DNA from: Petrolisthes cinctipes
Taxonomy: Eukaryota; Arthropoda; Malacostraca; Decapoda; Porcellanidae
DNA length: 64,000 nucleotides
Reading direction: 5' to 3'
Assembly (NCBI GenBank): GCA_033782935.1
Contig: JAWQEG010001240.1
Location: forward strand, 496,001 to 560,000
Shown: piece by piece, positions 11,068-23,275 of the stretch
How the letters are laid out: each line of letters starts with the position of its first letter
Numbering within the stretch: the first letter of the stretch is position 1
Position numbers and translations under genes: made by a program
Notes under the pieces: generated by a model
Told to the model about the DNA's origin: nothing
Databases searched by the model: none
What the model saw: the letters and a program-made list of their open reading frames with translations, nothing else

Positions 11068-11069
11068 TA

Positions 11070-12255
11070 AGGTGCCCAAAGTCAATATGTGTATGCATCT
11101 TCTGCACCCGTTTATATCCCAAATTCAACCTTAAAACACCCGAAAATTCGATATTTTGGGGTCCCAGAAGCGATCTGTACATTCCTACTCGGTGCTAGAA
11201 TATTTTCAAATTATAGGCCCAAAACATGCTAAAAATCGATATTTTAGGTGCCAAAAGTCGATATCTCAAATTCAGGCCCAAAACACCGGAAAATTCGATA
11301 TTTTGGGGTCCCAGAAGCGATCTGTACATGCCTACTCCGTGTTAGAGTATTTTCAATATACAGCCCCAAAACATACTGAAAATCGATCTTTTAGGTGCCC
11401 AAAAGTCGATATGTGCATGCATCTCCAGTACCCGTTTATATCTCATATGCAGGCTCCAAACACCCGAAAATTTGATATTTTTGGGTCCCAGAAGCGATAT
11501 GTACATGCCTACTCAGTGCTAGAATGTTTTCAAAATATAGGCTCAAAACATGCTAAAAATCGATATTTTAAGTGTCCAAAGTCGATATGTGCATGCATCT
11601 TCTGAACCCGTTTATATCTCAAATTCAGGCTCAAAACACCCGAAAATTCGGTATTTTTGGGTCCTAGAAGCAATCTGTACATGCCTACTCCTAGATAGAA
11701 TGTTTTCAAGATACAGACCCAAAACATACTCAAAATCGATATTTTAGTTGCCCAAAAGTCGTTATGTGCATGCATCTTCTGTACCCGTTTATATCTCAAA
11801 TTCAGGCTCAAAACACCCGAAATTTCGATATTTTGGGGTCCCAGAAGTGATCTGTACATGCCTACTTAGTGCTAGAATATTTTCAAAATATAGGCCCAAA
11901 ACATGCTAAAAATCGATATTTCAGGTGCCCAAAGTCGATATCTCAAATTCAGGCTCAAAACACCCGAAAATTCGATATTTTGGGGTCCCAGAAGCGAACT
12001 GTACATGCCTACTCCGTGTTAAAGTATTTTCAAAATACAGGCACAAAACATACTGAAAATCGATCTTTTAGGTACCCAAAAGTCGATATGTGCATGCATC
12101 TTCTGTACCCGTTTATATCTCAAATTCAGGCTCAAAACACCCGAAAGTTCGAAATTTTTGGGTCCCAGAAGCAATCTGTACATGCCTACTCCTAGTAAGA
12201 ATGTTTTCAAGATACAGACCCAAAACATGCTCAAAATCGATATTTTAGGTGCCCA
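11070..12255. repeat. Duplicated 1.19 kb block, partner at 14017-15202
   Basis: Constant lag of 2947 bp with shared rare variants: CAACCTTAAAACACCGG, GCAGGCTCC after CTCAT, and GAAAGTTCGAAATTTTTGG. The copies part at about 12255, where this one continues as a full monomer and the other as a short one. Confidence 0.82.
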
Positions 12256-12399
12256 AAAGTCGATATGTGCATGCATCTTCTGTACCCGTTTATATCTCAA
12301 ATTCAGGCTCAAAACACCCGAAAATTCAATATTTTGGGGTCCCAGAAGTGATCTGTACATGCCTACCTAGTGCTAGAATATTTTCAAAATATAGGCCCA

Positions 12400-13165
12400 A
12401 AACATGCAAAAAATCGATATTTTAGGTGCCCAAAGTCGATATCTCAAATTCAGGCCGAAAACACCCGAAAATTCGATATTTTGGGGTCCCAGAAGCGAAC
12501 TGTACATGCCTACTCCGTGTTAGAGTATTTTCAATATACAGGCCCAAACATACTGAAAATCGATCTATTAGGTGCCCAAAAGTCGATATGTGCATGAATC
12601 TTCAGTACCCGTTTATATCTCAAATTCAGGCTCGAAACACCAGAAAATTCGATATTTTTGGGTCCCAGAAGCGATCTGTACATGCCTACTCAGTGCTAGA
12701 ATGTTTTCAAAATATAGGCTCAAAACATGCTAAAAATCGATATTTTAAGTGTCCAAAGTCGATATCTCAAATTCATGCCCAAAACACCCGAAAATTCGAT
12801 ATTTTGGGGTCCCAGAAGCGAACTGTACATGCCTACTCCGTGTTAGAGTATTTTCAAAATACAGGCCCAAAACATACTGAAAATCGATCTTTTAGGTGCC
12901 CAAAAGTCGATATGGGCATGCATCTTCTGTACCCGTTTATATCTCAAATTCAGGCTCCAAACACCCGAAAATTCAATATTTTGGGGTCCCATAAGCGATC
13001 TGTACATGCCTACTCAGATACAGGGTCAAAACATGCTGAAAATCGATATTTAAGGTGCCCAAAGTCAATATGTGTATGCATCTTCTGCACCCGTTTATAT
13101 CCCAAATTCAACCTCAAAACACCCGAAAATTCGATATTTTGGGGTCCCAGAAGCGATATGTACAT
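12400..13165. repeat. Duplicated block, partner at 17310-18075
   Basis: Constant lag of 4910 bp. Shared rare features are ACAGGCCCAAACATACTG (one A missing), GGCTCGAAACACCAG and CCCATAAGCG. Part of it (GGCTCGAAACACCAG onward) recurs a third time from about 19839, a lag of 2298 bp from the 17.5 kb copy. Confidence 0.8.
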
Positions 13166-14016
13166 GCCTACTTAGTGCTAGAATATTTTCAAAATATAGG
13201 CTCAAAACATGATAAAAATCGATATTTCAGGTGCCCAAAGTCGATATCTCAAATTCAGGCCCAAAACACCCAAAAATTCGATATTTTGGGGTCCCGGAAG
13301 CGAACGGTACATGCCTACTCCGTGTTAGAGTATTTTCAAAATACAGGCCCAAAACATACTGAAAATCGATCTTTTAGGTGCCCAAAAGTCGATATGTGCA
13401 TGCATCTTTTGTACCCGTTTATATCTCAAATTCAGGCTCCGAACACCCTAAAATTCAATATTTTTGGGTCCCAGAAGCGATCTGTACATGCCTACTCAGA
13501 TACAGGCCCAAAACATGCTGAAAATCGATATTTTAGGTGCCCAAAGTCAATATGTGTATGTATCTTCTGCACTCGTTTATATTTCAAATTCAGGCTCAAA
13601 ACACCCGAAAATTCAAAATTTTGGGGTCCCAGAAGTGATATGTACATGCCTACTTAGTGCTAGAATATTTTCAAAATATAGGCCCAAAACATGCTAAAAA
13701 TCGATATTTTAGGTGCCCAAAGTCGATATCTCAAATTCAGGCCCAAAACACCCGAAAATTCGATATTTTGGGGTCCCAGAAGCGAACTGTACATGCCTAC
13801 TCCGTGTTAGAGTATTTTCAAAATACAGGCTCAAAACATACTGAAAATCGATCTTTTAGGTGCCCAAAAGTCGATATGTGCATGCATGTTCTGTACCCGT
13901 TTATATCTCAAATCCAGGCTCCAAATACCCGAAAATTCAATATTTTTGGGTCCCAGAAGCAATCTGTACATGCATACTCAGATACAGGCCCAAAATATGC
14001 TGAAAATCGAAATTTT

Positions 14017-15202
14017 AGGTGCCCAAAGTCAATATGTGTATGCATCTTCTGCACCCGTTTATATCCCAAATTCAACCTTAAAACACCCGAAAATTCGATA
14101 TTTTTGGGTCCCAGAAGCGATCTGTACATTCCTACTCGGTGCTAGAATATTTTCAAATTATAGGCCCAAAACATGCTAAAAATCGATATTTTAGGTGCCA
14201 AAAGTCGATATCTCAAATTCAGGCCCAAAACACCGGAAAATTCGATATTTTGGGGTCTCAGAAGCGATCTGTACATGCCTACTCCGTGTTAGAGTATTTT
14301 CAATATACAGGCCCAAAACATACTGAAAATCGATCTTTTAGGTGCCCAAAAGTCGATATGTGCATGCATCTCCAGTACCCGTTTACATCTCATATGCAGG
14401 CTCCAAACACCCGAAAATTCGATATTTTTGGGTCCCAGAAGCGATATGTACATGCCTACTCAGTGCTAGAATGTTTTCAAAATATAGGCTCAAAACATGC
14501 TAAAAATCGATATTTTAAGTGTCCAAAGTCGATATGTGCATGCATCTTCTGAACCCGTTTATATCTCAAATTCAGGCTCAAAACACCTGAAAATTCGGTA
14601 TTTTTGGGTCCTAGAAGCAATCTGTACATGCCTACTCCTAGTTAGAATGTTTTCAAGATACAGACCCAAAACATGCTCAAAATCGATATTTTAGGTGCCC
14701 AAAAGTCGTTATGTGCATGCATCTTCTGTACCCGTTTATATCTCAAATTCAGGCTCAAAACACTCGAAATTTCGATATTTTGGGGTCCCAGAAGTGATCT
14801 GTACATGCCTACTTAGTGCTAGAATATTTTCAAAATATAGGCCCAACACATGCTAAAAATCGATATTTCAGGTGCCCAAAGTCGATATCTCAAATTCAGG
14901 CTCAAAACACCCGAAAATTCGATATTTTGGGGTCCCAGAAACGAACTGTACATGCCTACTCCGTGTTAGAGTATTTTCAAAATACAGGCACAAAACATAC
15001 TGAAAATCGATCTTTTAGGTACCCAAAAGTCGATATGTGCATGCATCTTCTGTACCCGTTTATATCTCAAATTCAGGCTCAAAACACCCGAAAGTTCGAA
15101 ATTTTTGGGTCCCAGAAGCAATCTGTACATGCCTACTCCTAGTAAGAATGTTTTCAAGATACAGACCCAAAACATGCTCAAAATCGATATTTTAGGTGCC
15201 CA
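14017..15202. repeat. Duplicated 1.19 kb block, partners at 11070-12255 and 17974-18718
   Basis: Second copy at lag 2947. Its first ~740 bp (about 14028-14772) recurs again at 17974-18718 with a lag of 3946 bp, so part of this segment exists three times between 11 and 19 kb. Confidence 0.8.
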
Positions 15203-16303
15203 AAGTCGATATCTCAAATTCAGGCCAAAAACACCCGAAAATTCGATATTTTGGGGTCCAAGAAGCGAACTGTACATGCCTACTCCGTGTTAGAGTATTT
15301 TCAATATACAGGCCCAAAACATACTGAAAATCGATCTTTTAGGTGCCCAAAAGTCGATATGTGGATGCATCTTCTGTACCCGTTTATATCTCAAATTCAG
15401 GCTCCAAACACCCGAAACTTCGATATTTTGGGGTCCCAGAAGCGATCTGTACTTGCCTACTCCGTGTTAGAGTATTTTCAAAATACAGACCCAAAACATG
15501 CTGAAAATCGATATTTTAAGTTACCAAAGTCAATATGTGTATGCATCTTCTGCAACCGTTTATATCCCAAATTCAACCTCAAAACACCTGAAAATTCGAT
15601 ATTTTGGGGTCCCAGAAGCGATCCGTACATGCCTACTCAGTGCTAGAATATTTTCAAAATTTAGGCCCAAAACATGCTAAAAATCGATATTTTAGGTGCC
15701 CAAAGTCGATATCTCAAATTCAGGCCCAAAACACCCGAAAATTCAATATTTTGGGGTCCCAGAAGCGATCTGTACATGCCTACTCCGTGTTAGAGTATTT
15801 TCAATATACCGGCCCAAAACATAATGAAAATCGATCTTTTAGGTGCCCAAAAGTCGATATGTGCATGCATCATCAGTACCCGTTTATATCTCAAATTCAA
15901 CCTCAAAACACCCGACTATTCGATATTTTTGGGTCCCAGAAGCGATCTGTACATGCCTACTCAGTGCTAGAAAGTTTTCAAAATATAGGCTCAAAACATG
16001 CTAAAAATCGATATTTTAAGTGTCCAAAGTCGATATGTGCGTGTATCTTCTGTACACGTTTATATCTCAAATTCAGGCTCAAAACACCCGAAAATTCAAT
16101 ATTTTGGGGTCCCAGAAGTGATCTGAACATGCCTACTTAGTGCTAGAATATTTTCAAAATATAGGCCCAAAACATGCAAAAAATCGATATTTTAAGTGTC
16201 CAAAGTCGATATGTGCGTGTATCTTCTGTACACGTTTATATCTCAAATTCAGGCTCAAAACACCCGAAAATTCAATATTCTGGGGTCCCATAAGCGATCT
16301 GTA

Positions 16304-16453
16304 CATGCCTACTCAGATAAAGGCCCAAAACATGCTGAAAATCAAAATTTTAGGTGCCCAAAGTGTATCCATCTTCTGCACTCGTTTATATCTCAAATTC
16401 AACCTCAAAACACCCGACTATTCGATATTTTTGGGTCCCAGAAGCGATCTGTA
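16304..16453 (+). repeat. Representative 150 bp monomer variant (two deletions)
   Basis: This unit has the 18 bp H1 deletion (CTCAG joined to ATAAAGG) plus an 8 bp loss that turns AAAGTCAATATGTGTATG into AAAGTGTATCC. 176 minus 18 minus 8 gives the observed 150 bp. The same double-deleted form recurs at about 19457, 21414, 23036, 27031, 30545, 32694, 35178, 37810, 40797, 42418, 45726, 47217 and 48033, so it is a stable amplified subtype nested on the 158 bp form. Confidence 0.88.
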
Positions 16454-16590
16454 CATGCCTACTCAGTGCTAGAATGTTTTCAAAATATAGGCTCAAAACA
16501 TGCTAAAAATCGATATTTTAAGTGTCCAAAGTCGATATGTGCATTCATCTTCTATACCCGTTTATATCTCAAAAAACCCGAAAATCTGTA
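16454..16590 (+). repeat. 137 bp doubly deleted monomer
   Basis: Its relative at 19548-19711 is 164 bp, with 12 bp lost at CTCAAAAAACCCG. The unit here shares that loss and has lost another 27 bp, joining GAAAAT to CTGTAC. The second join falls between two AAT copies. The two units therefore show the order of the deletions: 12 bp first, 27 bp later. Confidence 0.8.
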
Positions 16591-18717
16591 CATGCCTACT
16601 TTTAGTTAGAATGTTTTCAAGATACAGACCCAAAACATGCTCAAAATCGATATTTTAGGTGCCCAAAAGTCGATATGTGCATGCATCTTCTGTACCCGTT
16701 TATATCTCAAATTCAGGCTCAAAACACCCGAAAATTCAATATTTTGGGGTCCCAGAAGTGATATGTACATGCCTACTTAGTGCTAGAATATTTTCAAAAT
16801 ATAGGCCCAAAACATGCTAAAAATCGATATTTTAGGTGCCCAAAGTCGATATCTCAAATTCAGGCCGAAAACACCCGAAAATTCGATATTTTGGGGTCCC
16901 AGAAGCGTACTGTACATGCCTACTCCGTGTTATAGTATTTTCAATATACAGGCCCAAAAGATACTGAAAATCGATCTTTCAGGTGCCCAAAAGTCGATAA
17001 GTGGATGCATCTTCTATACCCGTTTATATCTCAAATTCAGGCTCCAAACACCCGAAACTTCGATATTTTGGGGTCCCAGAAGCGATCTGTACTTGCCTAG
17101 TCCGTGTTAGAGTATTTTCAAAATACAGGCCCAAAACATGCTGAAAATCGATATTTTAGGTTACCAAAGTCAATATGTGTATGCATCTTCTGCACCCGTT
17201 TATATCCCAAATTCATCCTCAAAACACCCGAAAATTCGATATTTTGGGGTCCCAAAAGCGATCTGTACATGCCTACTCAGTGGTAGAATATTTTCAAATT
17301 ATAGGCCCAAAACATGCTAAAAATCGGTATTTTAGGTGCCCAAAGTCGATATCTCAAATTCAGGCCAAAAACACCCGAAAATTCAATATTTTGGGGTCCC
17401 AAAAGCGATCTGTACATGCCTACTCCGTGTTAGAGTATTTTCAATATACAGGCCCAAACATACTGAAAATCGATCTATTAGGTGCCCAAAAGTCGATATG
17501 TGCATGCATCTTCAGTACCCGTTTATATCTCAAATTCAGGCTCGAAACACCAGAAAATTCGATATTTTTGGGTCCCAGAAGCGATGTGTACATGCCTACT
17601 CAGTGCTAGAATGTTTTCAAAATATAGGCTCAAAACATGCTAAAAATCGATATTTTAAGTGTCCAAAGTCGATATCTCAAATTCATGCCCAAAACCACCG
17701 AAAATTCGATATTTTGGGGTCCCAGAAGCGAACTGTACATGCCTACTCCGTGTTAGAGTATTTTCAAAATACAGGCCCAAAACATACTGAAAATCGATCT
17801 TTTAGGTGCCCAAAAGTCGATATGTGCATGCATCTTCTGTACCCGTTTATATCTCAAATTCAGGCTCCAAACACCCGAAAATTCAATATTTTGGGGTCCC
17901 ATAAGCGATCTGTACATGCCTACTCAGATACAGGGCCAAAACATGCTGAAAATCGATATTTAAGGTGCCCAAAGTCAATATGTGTATGCATCTTCTGCAC
18001 CCGTTTATATCCCAAATTCAACCTCAAAACACCCGAAAATTCGATATTTTGGGGTCCCAGAAGCGATCTGTACATGCCTACTCGGTGCTAGAATATTTTC
18101 AAATTATAGGACCAAAACATGATAAAAATCGATATTTTAGGTGCCAAAAGTCGATATCTCAAATTCAGGCCCAAAACACCGGAAAATTCGATATTTTGGG
18201 GTCCCAGAAGCGATCTGTACATGCCTACTCCGTGTTAGAGTATTTTCAATATACAGGCCCAAAACATACTGAAAATCGATCTTTTAGGTGCCCAAAAGTC
18301 GATATGTGCATGCATCTCCAGTACCCGTTTATATCTCATATGCAGGCTCCAAACACCCGAAAATTCGATATTTTTGGGTCCCAGAAGCGATCTGTACATG
18401 CCTACTCAGTGCTAGAATGTTTTCAAAATATAGGCTCAAAACATGCTAAAAATCGATATTTTAAGTGTCCAAAGTCGATATGTGCATGCATCTTCTGAAC
18501 CCGTTTATATCTCAAATTCAGGCTCAAAACACCCGAAAATTCGTTATTTTTGGGTCCTAGAAGCAATCTGTACATGCCTACTCCTAGTTAGAATGTTTTC
18601 AAGATACAGACCCAAAACATGCTCAAAATCGATATTTTAGGTGCCCAAAAGTCGTTATGTGCATGCATCTTCTGTACCCGTTTATATCTCAAATTCAGGC
18701 TCAAAACACAAGAAAAT

Positions 18718-19490
18718 TTCGATATTTTTGGGTCCCAGAAGCGATCTGTACATGCCTACTCAGTGCTAGAATGTTTTCAAAATATAGGCTCAAAACATGC
18801 TAAAAATCGATATTTTAAGTGTCCAAAGTCGATATGTGCGTGTATCTTCTGTACACGTTTATATCTCAAATTCAGGCTCGAAACACCCGAAAATTCAATA
18901 TTTTGGGGTCCCAGAAGTGATCTGAACATGCCTACTTAGTGCTAGAATATTTTCGAAATATAGGCCCAAAACATGCTAAAAATCGATATTTTAGGTGCCC
19001 AAAGTCGATATCTCAAATTCATGCCCAAAACACCCGAAAATTCGATATTTTGGGGTTCCAGAAGCGAACTGTACATGCCTACTCAGATACAAGCCCAAAA
19101 CATGCTGAAAATCGAAATTTTAAGTACCCAAAGTCAATATGTGTATGCATCTTCTGCACTCGTTTATATCTCAAATTCAGGCTTAAAACACCCTAAATTT
19201 CAATATTCTGGGGTCCCAGAAGCGAACTGTACATGCCTACTCCGTGTTAGAGTATTTTCAAAATACAGGCCCAAAACATACTGAAAATCGATCTTTTTGG
19301 TGCCCAAAAGTCGATATGTGCATGAATCTTCTGTACCCGTTTATATCTCAAATTAACCCTAAAATTCAATATTCTGGGGTCCCATAAGCGATCTGTACAT
19401 GCCTACTCAGATAAAGGCCCAAAACATGCTGAAAATCAAAATTTTAGGTTCCCAAAGTGTATCCATCTTCTGCACTCGTTTATCTCTCAA
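18718..19490. repeat. Block with distant copy at 31957-32729
   Basis: Lag of 13239 bp. Shared rare features include TTTTCGAAATATAGG, GGGGTTCCAGAAGCG, ACAAGCCC and CTTAAAACACCCTAAATTTC. Only scattered substitutions were noticed, such as CAAATTAACCC here against CAAATTCACCC at the partner. Intervening sequence is different satellite order, so this is a dispersed duplicate within the array. Confidence 0.8.
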
Positions 19491-20261
19491 ATTCAACCTC
19501 AAAACACCCGACTATTCGATATTTTTGGGTCCCAGAAGCGATCTGTACATGCCTACTCAGTGCTAGAAAGTTTTCAAAATATAGGCTCAAAACATGCTAA
19601 AAATCGATATTTTAAGTGTCCAAAGTCGATATGTGCATTCATCTTCTATACCCGTTTATATCTCAAAAAACCCGAAAATTCGGTACTTTTCGGTCCTAGA
19701 AGCAATCTGTACATGCCTACTTTTAGTTAGAATGTTTTCAAGATACAGACCCAAAACATGCTCAAAATCGATATTTTAGGTGCCCAAAAGTCGATATGTG
19801 CATGCATCTTCTGTACCCGTTTATATCTCAAATTCAGGCTCGAAACACCAGAAAATTCGATATTTTTGGGTCCCAGAAGCGATCTGTACATGCCTACTCA
19901 GTGCTAGAATGTTTTCAAAATATAGGCTCAAAACATGCTAAAAATCGATATTTTAAGTGTCCAAAGTCGATATCTCAAATTCATGCCCAAAACACCCGAA
20001 AATTCGATATTTTGGGGTCCCAGAAGCGAACTGTACATGCCTACTCCGTGTTAGAGTATTTTCAAAATACAGGCCCAAAACATACTGAAAATCGATCTTT
20101 TAGGTGCCCAAAAGTCGATATGTGCATGCATCTTCTTTACCCGTTTATATCTCAAATTCAGGCTCCAAACACCCGAAAATTCAATATTTTGGGGTCCCAT
20201 AAGCGATCTGTACATGCCTACTCAGATACAGGGCCAAAACATGCTGAAAATCGATATTTAA

Positions 20262-23200
20262 GGTGCCCAAAAGTCGATATGTGCATGCATCTTCAGTACC
20301 CGTTTATATATCAAATTCAGGCTCGGAACACCCAAAAATTCGATATTTTTGGGTCCCAGAAGCGATCTGTACATGCCTACTCAGTGCTAGAATGTTTTCA
20401 AAATATAGGCTCAAAACATGCTAAAAATCGACATTTTAAGTGTCCAAAGTCGATATGTGCGTGTATCTTCTGTACCCGTTTATATCTCAAATTCAGGCTC
20501 AAAACACCCGAAAATTCAATATTTTGGGGTCACAGAAGTGATCTGAACATGCCTACTTAGTGCTAGAATATTTTCAAAATATAGGCCCAAAACATGCTAA
20601 AAATCGATATTTTAGGTGCCCAAAGTCGATATCTCAAATTCATGCCCAAAACACCCGAAAATTCGATATTTTGGGGTCCCAGAAGCGAACTGTACATGCC
20701 TACTCCGTGTTAGAGTATTTTCAAAATACAGGCCCAAAACCTACTGAAAATCGATCTTTTAGGTGCCCAAAAGTCGATATGTGGGTGCATCTTCTGTACC
20801 CGTTTATATCTCAAATTCACCCTAAAATTCAATATTCTGGGGTCCCATAAGCGATCTGTACATGCCTACTCAGTGCTAGAATGTTTTCAAAATATAGGCT
20901 CAAAACATGCTAAAAATCGATATTTTAAGTGTCCAAAGTCGATATGTGCGTGTATCTTCAAAACACGTTTATATCTCAAATTCAGGCTCAAAACACCCGA
21001 AAATTCAATATTTGGGGGTCACAGAAGTGATCTGAACATGCCTACTTAGTGCTAGAATATTTTCGAAATATAGGCCCAAAACATGCTAAAAATCGATATT
21101 TTAGGTGCCCAAAGTCGATATATCAAATTCATGCCCAAAACACCCGAAAATTCGATATTTTGGGGTCCCAGAAGCGAACTGTACATGCCTACTCCGTGTT
21201 AGAGTATTTTCAAAATACAGGCCCAAAACCTACTGAAAATCGATCTTTTAGGTGCCCAAAAGTCGATATGTGGGTGCATCTTCTGTACCCGTTTATATCT
21301 CAAATTCACCCTAAAATTCAATATTCTGGGGTCCCATAAGCGATCTGTACATGCCTACTCAGATAAAGTCCCAAAACATGTTGAAAATCAAAATTTTAGG
21401 TGCCCAAAGTGTATCCATCTTCTGCACTCGTTTATATCTCAAATTTAACCTCAAAACACCCGACAATTCGATATTTTTGGGTCCCAGAAGCGATCTGTAC
21501 ATGCCTACTCAGTGCTAGAATGTTTTCAAAATATAGGCTCAAAACATGCTAAAAATTGATATTTTAAGTGTCCAAAGTCGATATGTGCATTCATCTTCTA
21601 TACCCGTTTATATCTCAAATTGAGGCTCAAAACACCCGAAAATTCGATATTTTGGGGTCCCAGAAGTGATCTGTACATGCCTACTTAGTGCTAGCATATT
21701 TTCAAGTTATAGGCCCAAAACATGCTAAAAATCGATATTTTAGGTGCCCAAAGTCGATATCTCAAATTCAGGCCCAAAACACCCGAAAATTCAATATTTT
21801 GGGGTCCCAGAAGCGATCTGTACATGCCTACTCCGTGTTAGAGTATTTTCAATATACAGGCCCAAAACATAATGAAAATCGATCTTTTAGGTGCCCAAAA
21901 GTCGATATGTGCATGCATCTTCAGTACCCGTTTATATCTCAAATTCAGGCTCGGAACACCCAAAAATTCGATATTTTTGGGTCCCAGAAGCGATCTGTAC
22001 ATGCCTACTCAGTGCTAGAATGTTTTCAAAATATAGGCTCAAAACATGCTAAAAATCGACATTTTAAGTGTCCAAAGTCGATATGTGCGTGTATCTTCAA
22101 AACACGTTTATATCTCAAATTCAGGCTCAAAACACCCGAAAATTCAATATTTTGGGGTCACAGAAGTGATCTGAACATGCCTACTTAGTGCTAGAATATT
22201 TTCAAAATATAGGCCCAAAACATGCTAAAAATCGATATTTTAGGTGCCCAAAGTCGATATCTCAAATTCATGCCCAAAACACCCGAAAATTCGATATTTT
22301 GGGGTCCAAGAAGAGAACTGTACATGCCTACTCCGTGTTAGAGTATTTTCAAAATACAGGCCCAAAACCTACTGAAAATCGATCTTTTAGGTGCCCAAAA
22401 GTCGATATGTGGGTGCATCTTCTGTACCCGTTTATATCTCAAATTCACCCTAAAATTCAATATTCTGGGGTCCCATAAGCGATCTGTACATGCCTACTCA
22501 GTGCTAGAATGTTTTCAAAATATAGGCTCAAAACATGCTAAAAATCGATATTTTAAGTGTCCAAAGTCGATATGTGCGTGTATCTTCAAAACACGTTTAT
22601 ATCTCAAATTCAGGCTCAAAACACCCGAAAATTCAATATTTTGGGGTCACAGAAGTGATCTGAACATGCCTACTTAGTGCTAGAATATTTTCGAAATATA
22701 GGCCCAAAACATGCTAAAAATCGATATTTTAGGTGCCCAAAGTCGATATCTCAAATTCATGCCCAAAACACTCGAAAATTCGATATTTTGGGGTCCCAGA
22801 AGCGAACTGTACATGCCTACTCCGTGTTAGAGTATTTTCAAAATACAGGCCCAAAACCTACTGAAAATCGATCTTTTAGGTGCCCAAAAGTCGATATGTG
22901 GGTGCATCTTCTGTACCCGTTTATATCTCAAATTCACCCTAAAATTCAATATTCTGGGGTCCCATAAGCGATCTGTACATGCCTACTCAGATAAAGTCCC
23001 AAAACATGCTGAAAATCAAAATTTTAGGTGCCCAAAGTGTATCCATCTTCTGCACTCGTTTATATCTCAAATTTAACCTCAAAACACCCGACAATTCGAT
23101 ATTTTTGGGTCCCAGAAGCGATCTGTACATGCCTACTCAGTGCTAGAATGTTTTCAAAATATAGGCTCAAAACATGCTAAAAATTGATATTTTAAGTGTC

Positions 23201-23275
23201 CAAAGTCGATATGTGCATTCATCTTCTATACCCGTTTATATCTCAAATTGAGGCTCAAAACACCCGAAAATTCGG
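20262..23275. repeat. 1628 bp tandem duplication containing a 489 bp trimer
   Basis: 20262-21647 and 21890-23275 match at lag 1628. Inside each, a 489 bp unit of 147 + 166 + 176 bp occurs twice (for example 20548-21036 and the next at 21037; again at lag 489 around 22188 and 22677). The 166 bp member has the CACCCTAAAATTC deletion. Rare markers GGGGTCACAGAAGTG, CTGAACATGCC and AAAACCTACTG are shared by all copies. Confidence 0.87.
20695..20860 (+). repeat. Representative 166 bp monomer variant (H2 deletion)
   Basis: The unit reads CAAATTCACCCTAAAATTC where full units read CAAATTCAGG followed by CTCAAAACACCC. Eleven bases between two CA copies are lost, giving 166 bp instead of 177. It nearly always precedes GGGGTCCCATAAGCG. 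The form recurs at about 21300, 22440, 22930, 26930, 30440, 35080, 37710, 40695, 42318, 45625, 47115 and 47935, mostly just upstream of the 150 bp form. Confidence 0.88.

Larger units (their letters stand above)
3999..11069. repeat. Mosaic satellite zone without a single HOR period
   Basis: Full, short and 158-159 bp monomers follow in changing order. The zone is built from overlapping duplicated blocks: 4690-5575 with 10182-11067 (lag 5492), 5545-6190 with 9198-9843 (lag 3653), 5100-5560 with 7919-8379 (lag 2819), and about 7045-7560 with 8686-9201 (lag 1641). Different lags between neighbouring blocks mean several rounds of out-of-register exchange rather than one tandem duplication. Confidence 0.85.
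15203..20261. repeat. Mosaic satellite zone
   Basis: Full, short, 158 bp and 150 bp monomers in irregular order. It includes the partner blocks at 17310-18075 and 17974-18718, a block at 18718-19490 that recurs 13239 bp downstream, and a segment at about 16304-16590 that recurs at about 19398-19712 (lag 3094). Nothing other than satellite was seen. Confidence 0.85.

Noticed and set aside
11530..11859. Reverse-strand open frames of about 110 codons (also at 12019-12360, 46507-46848, 47335-47664)
   Set aside because: They recur in step with the monomer and are antisense translations of the same repeat.
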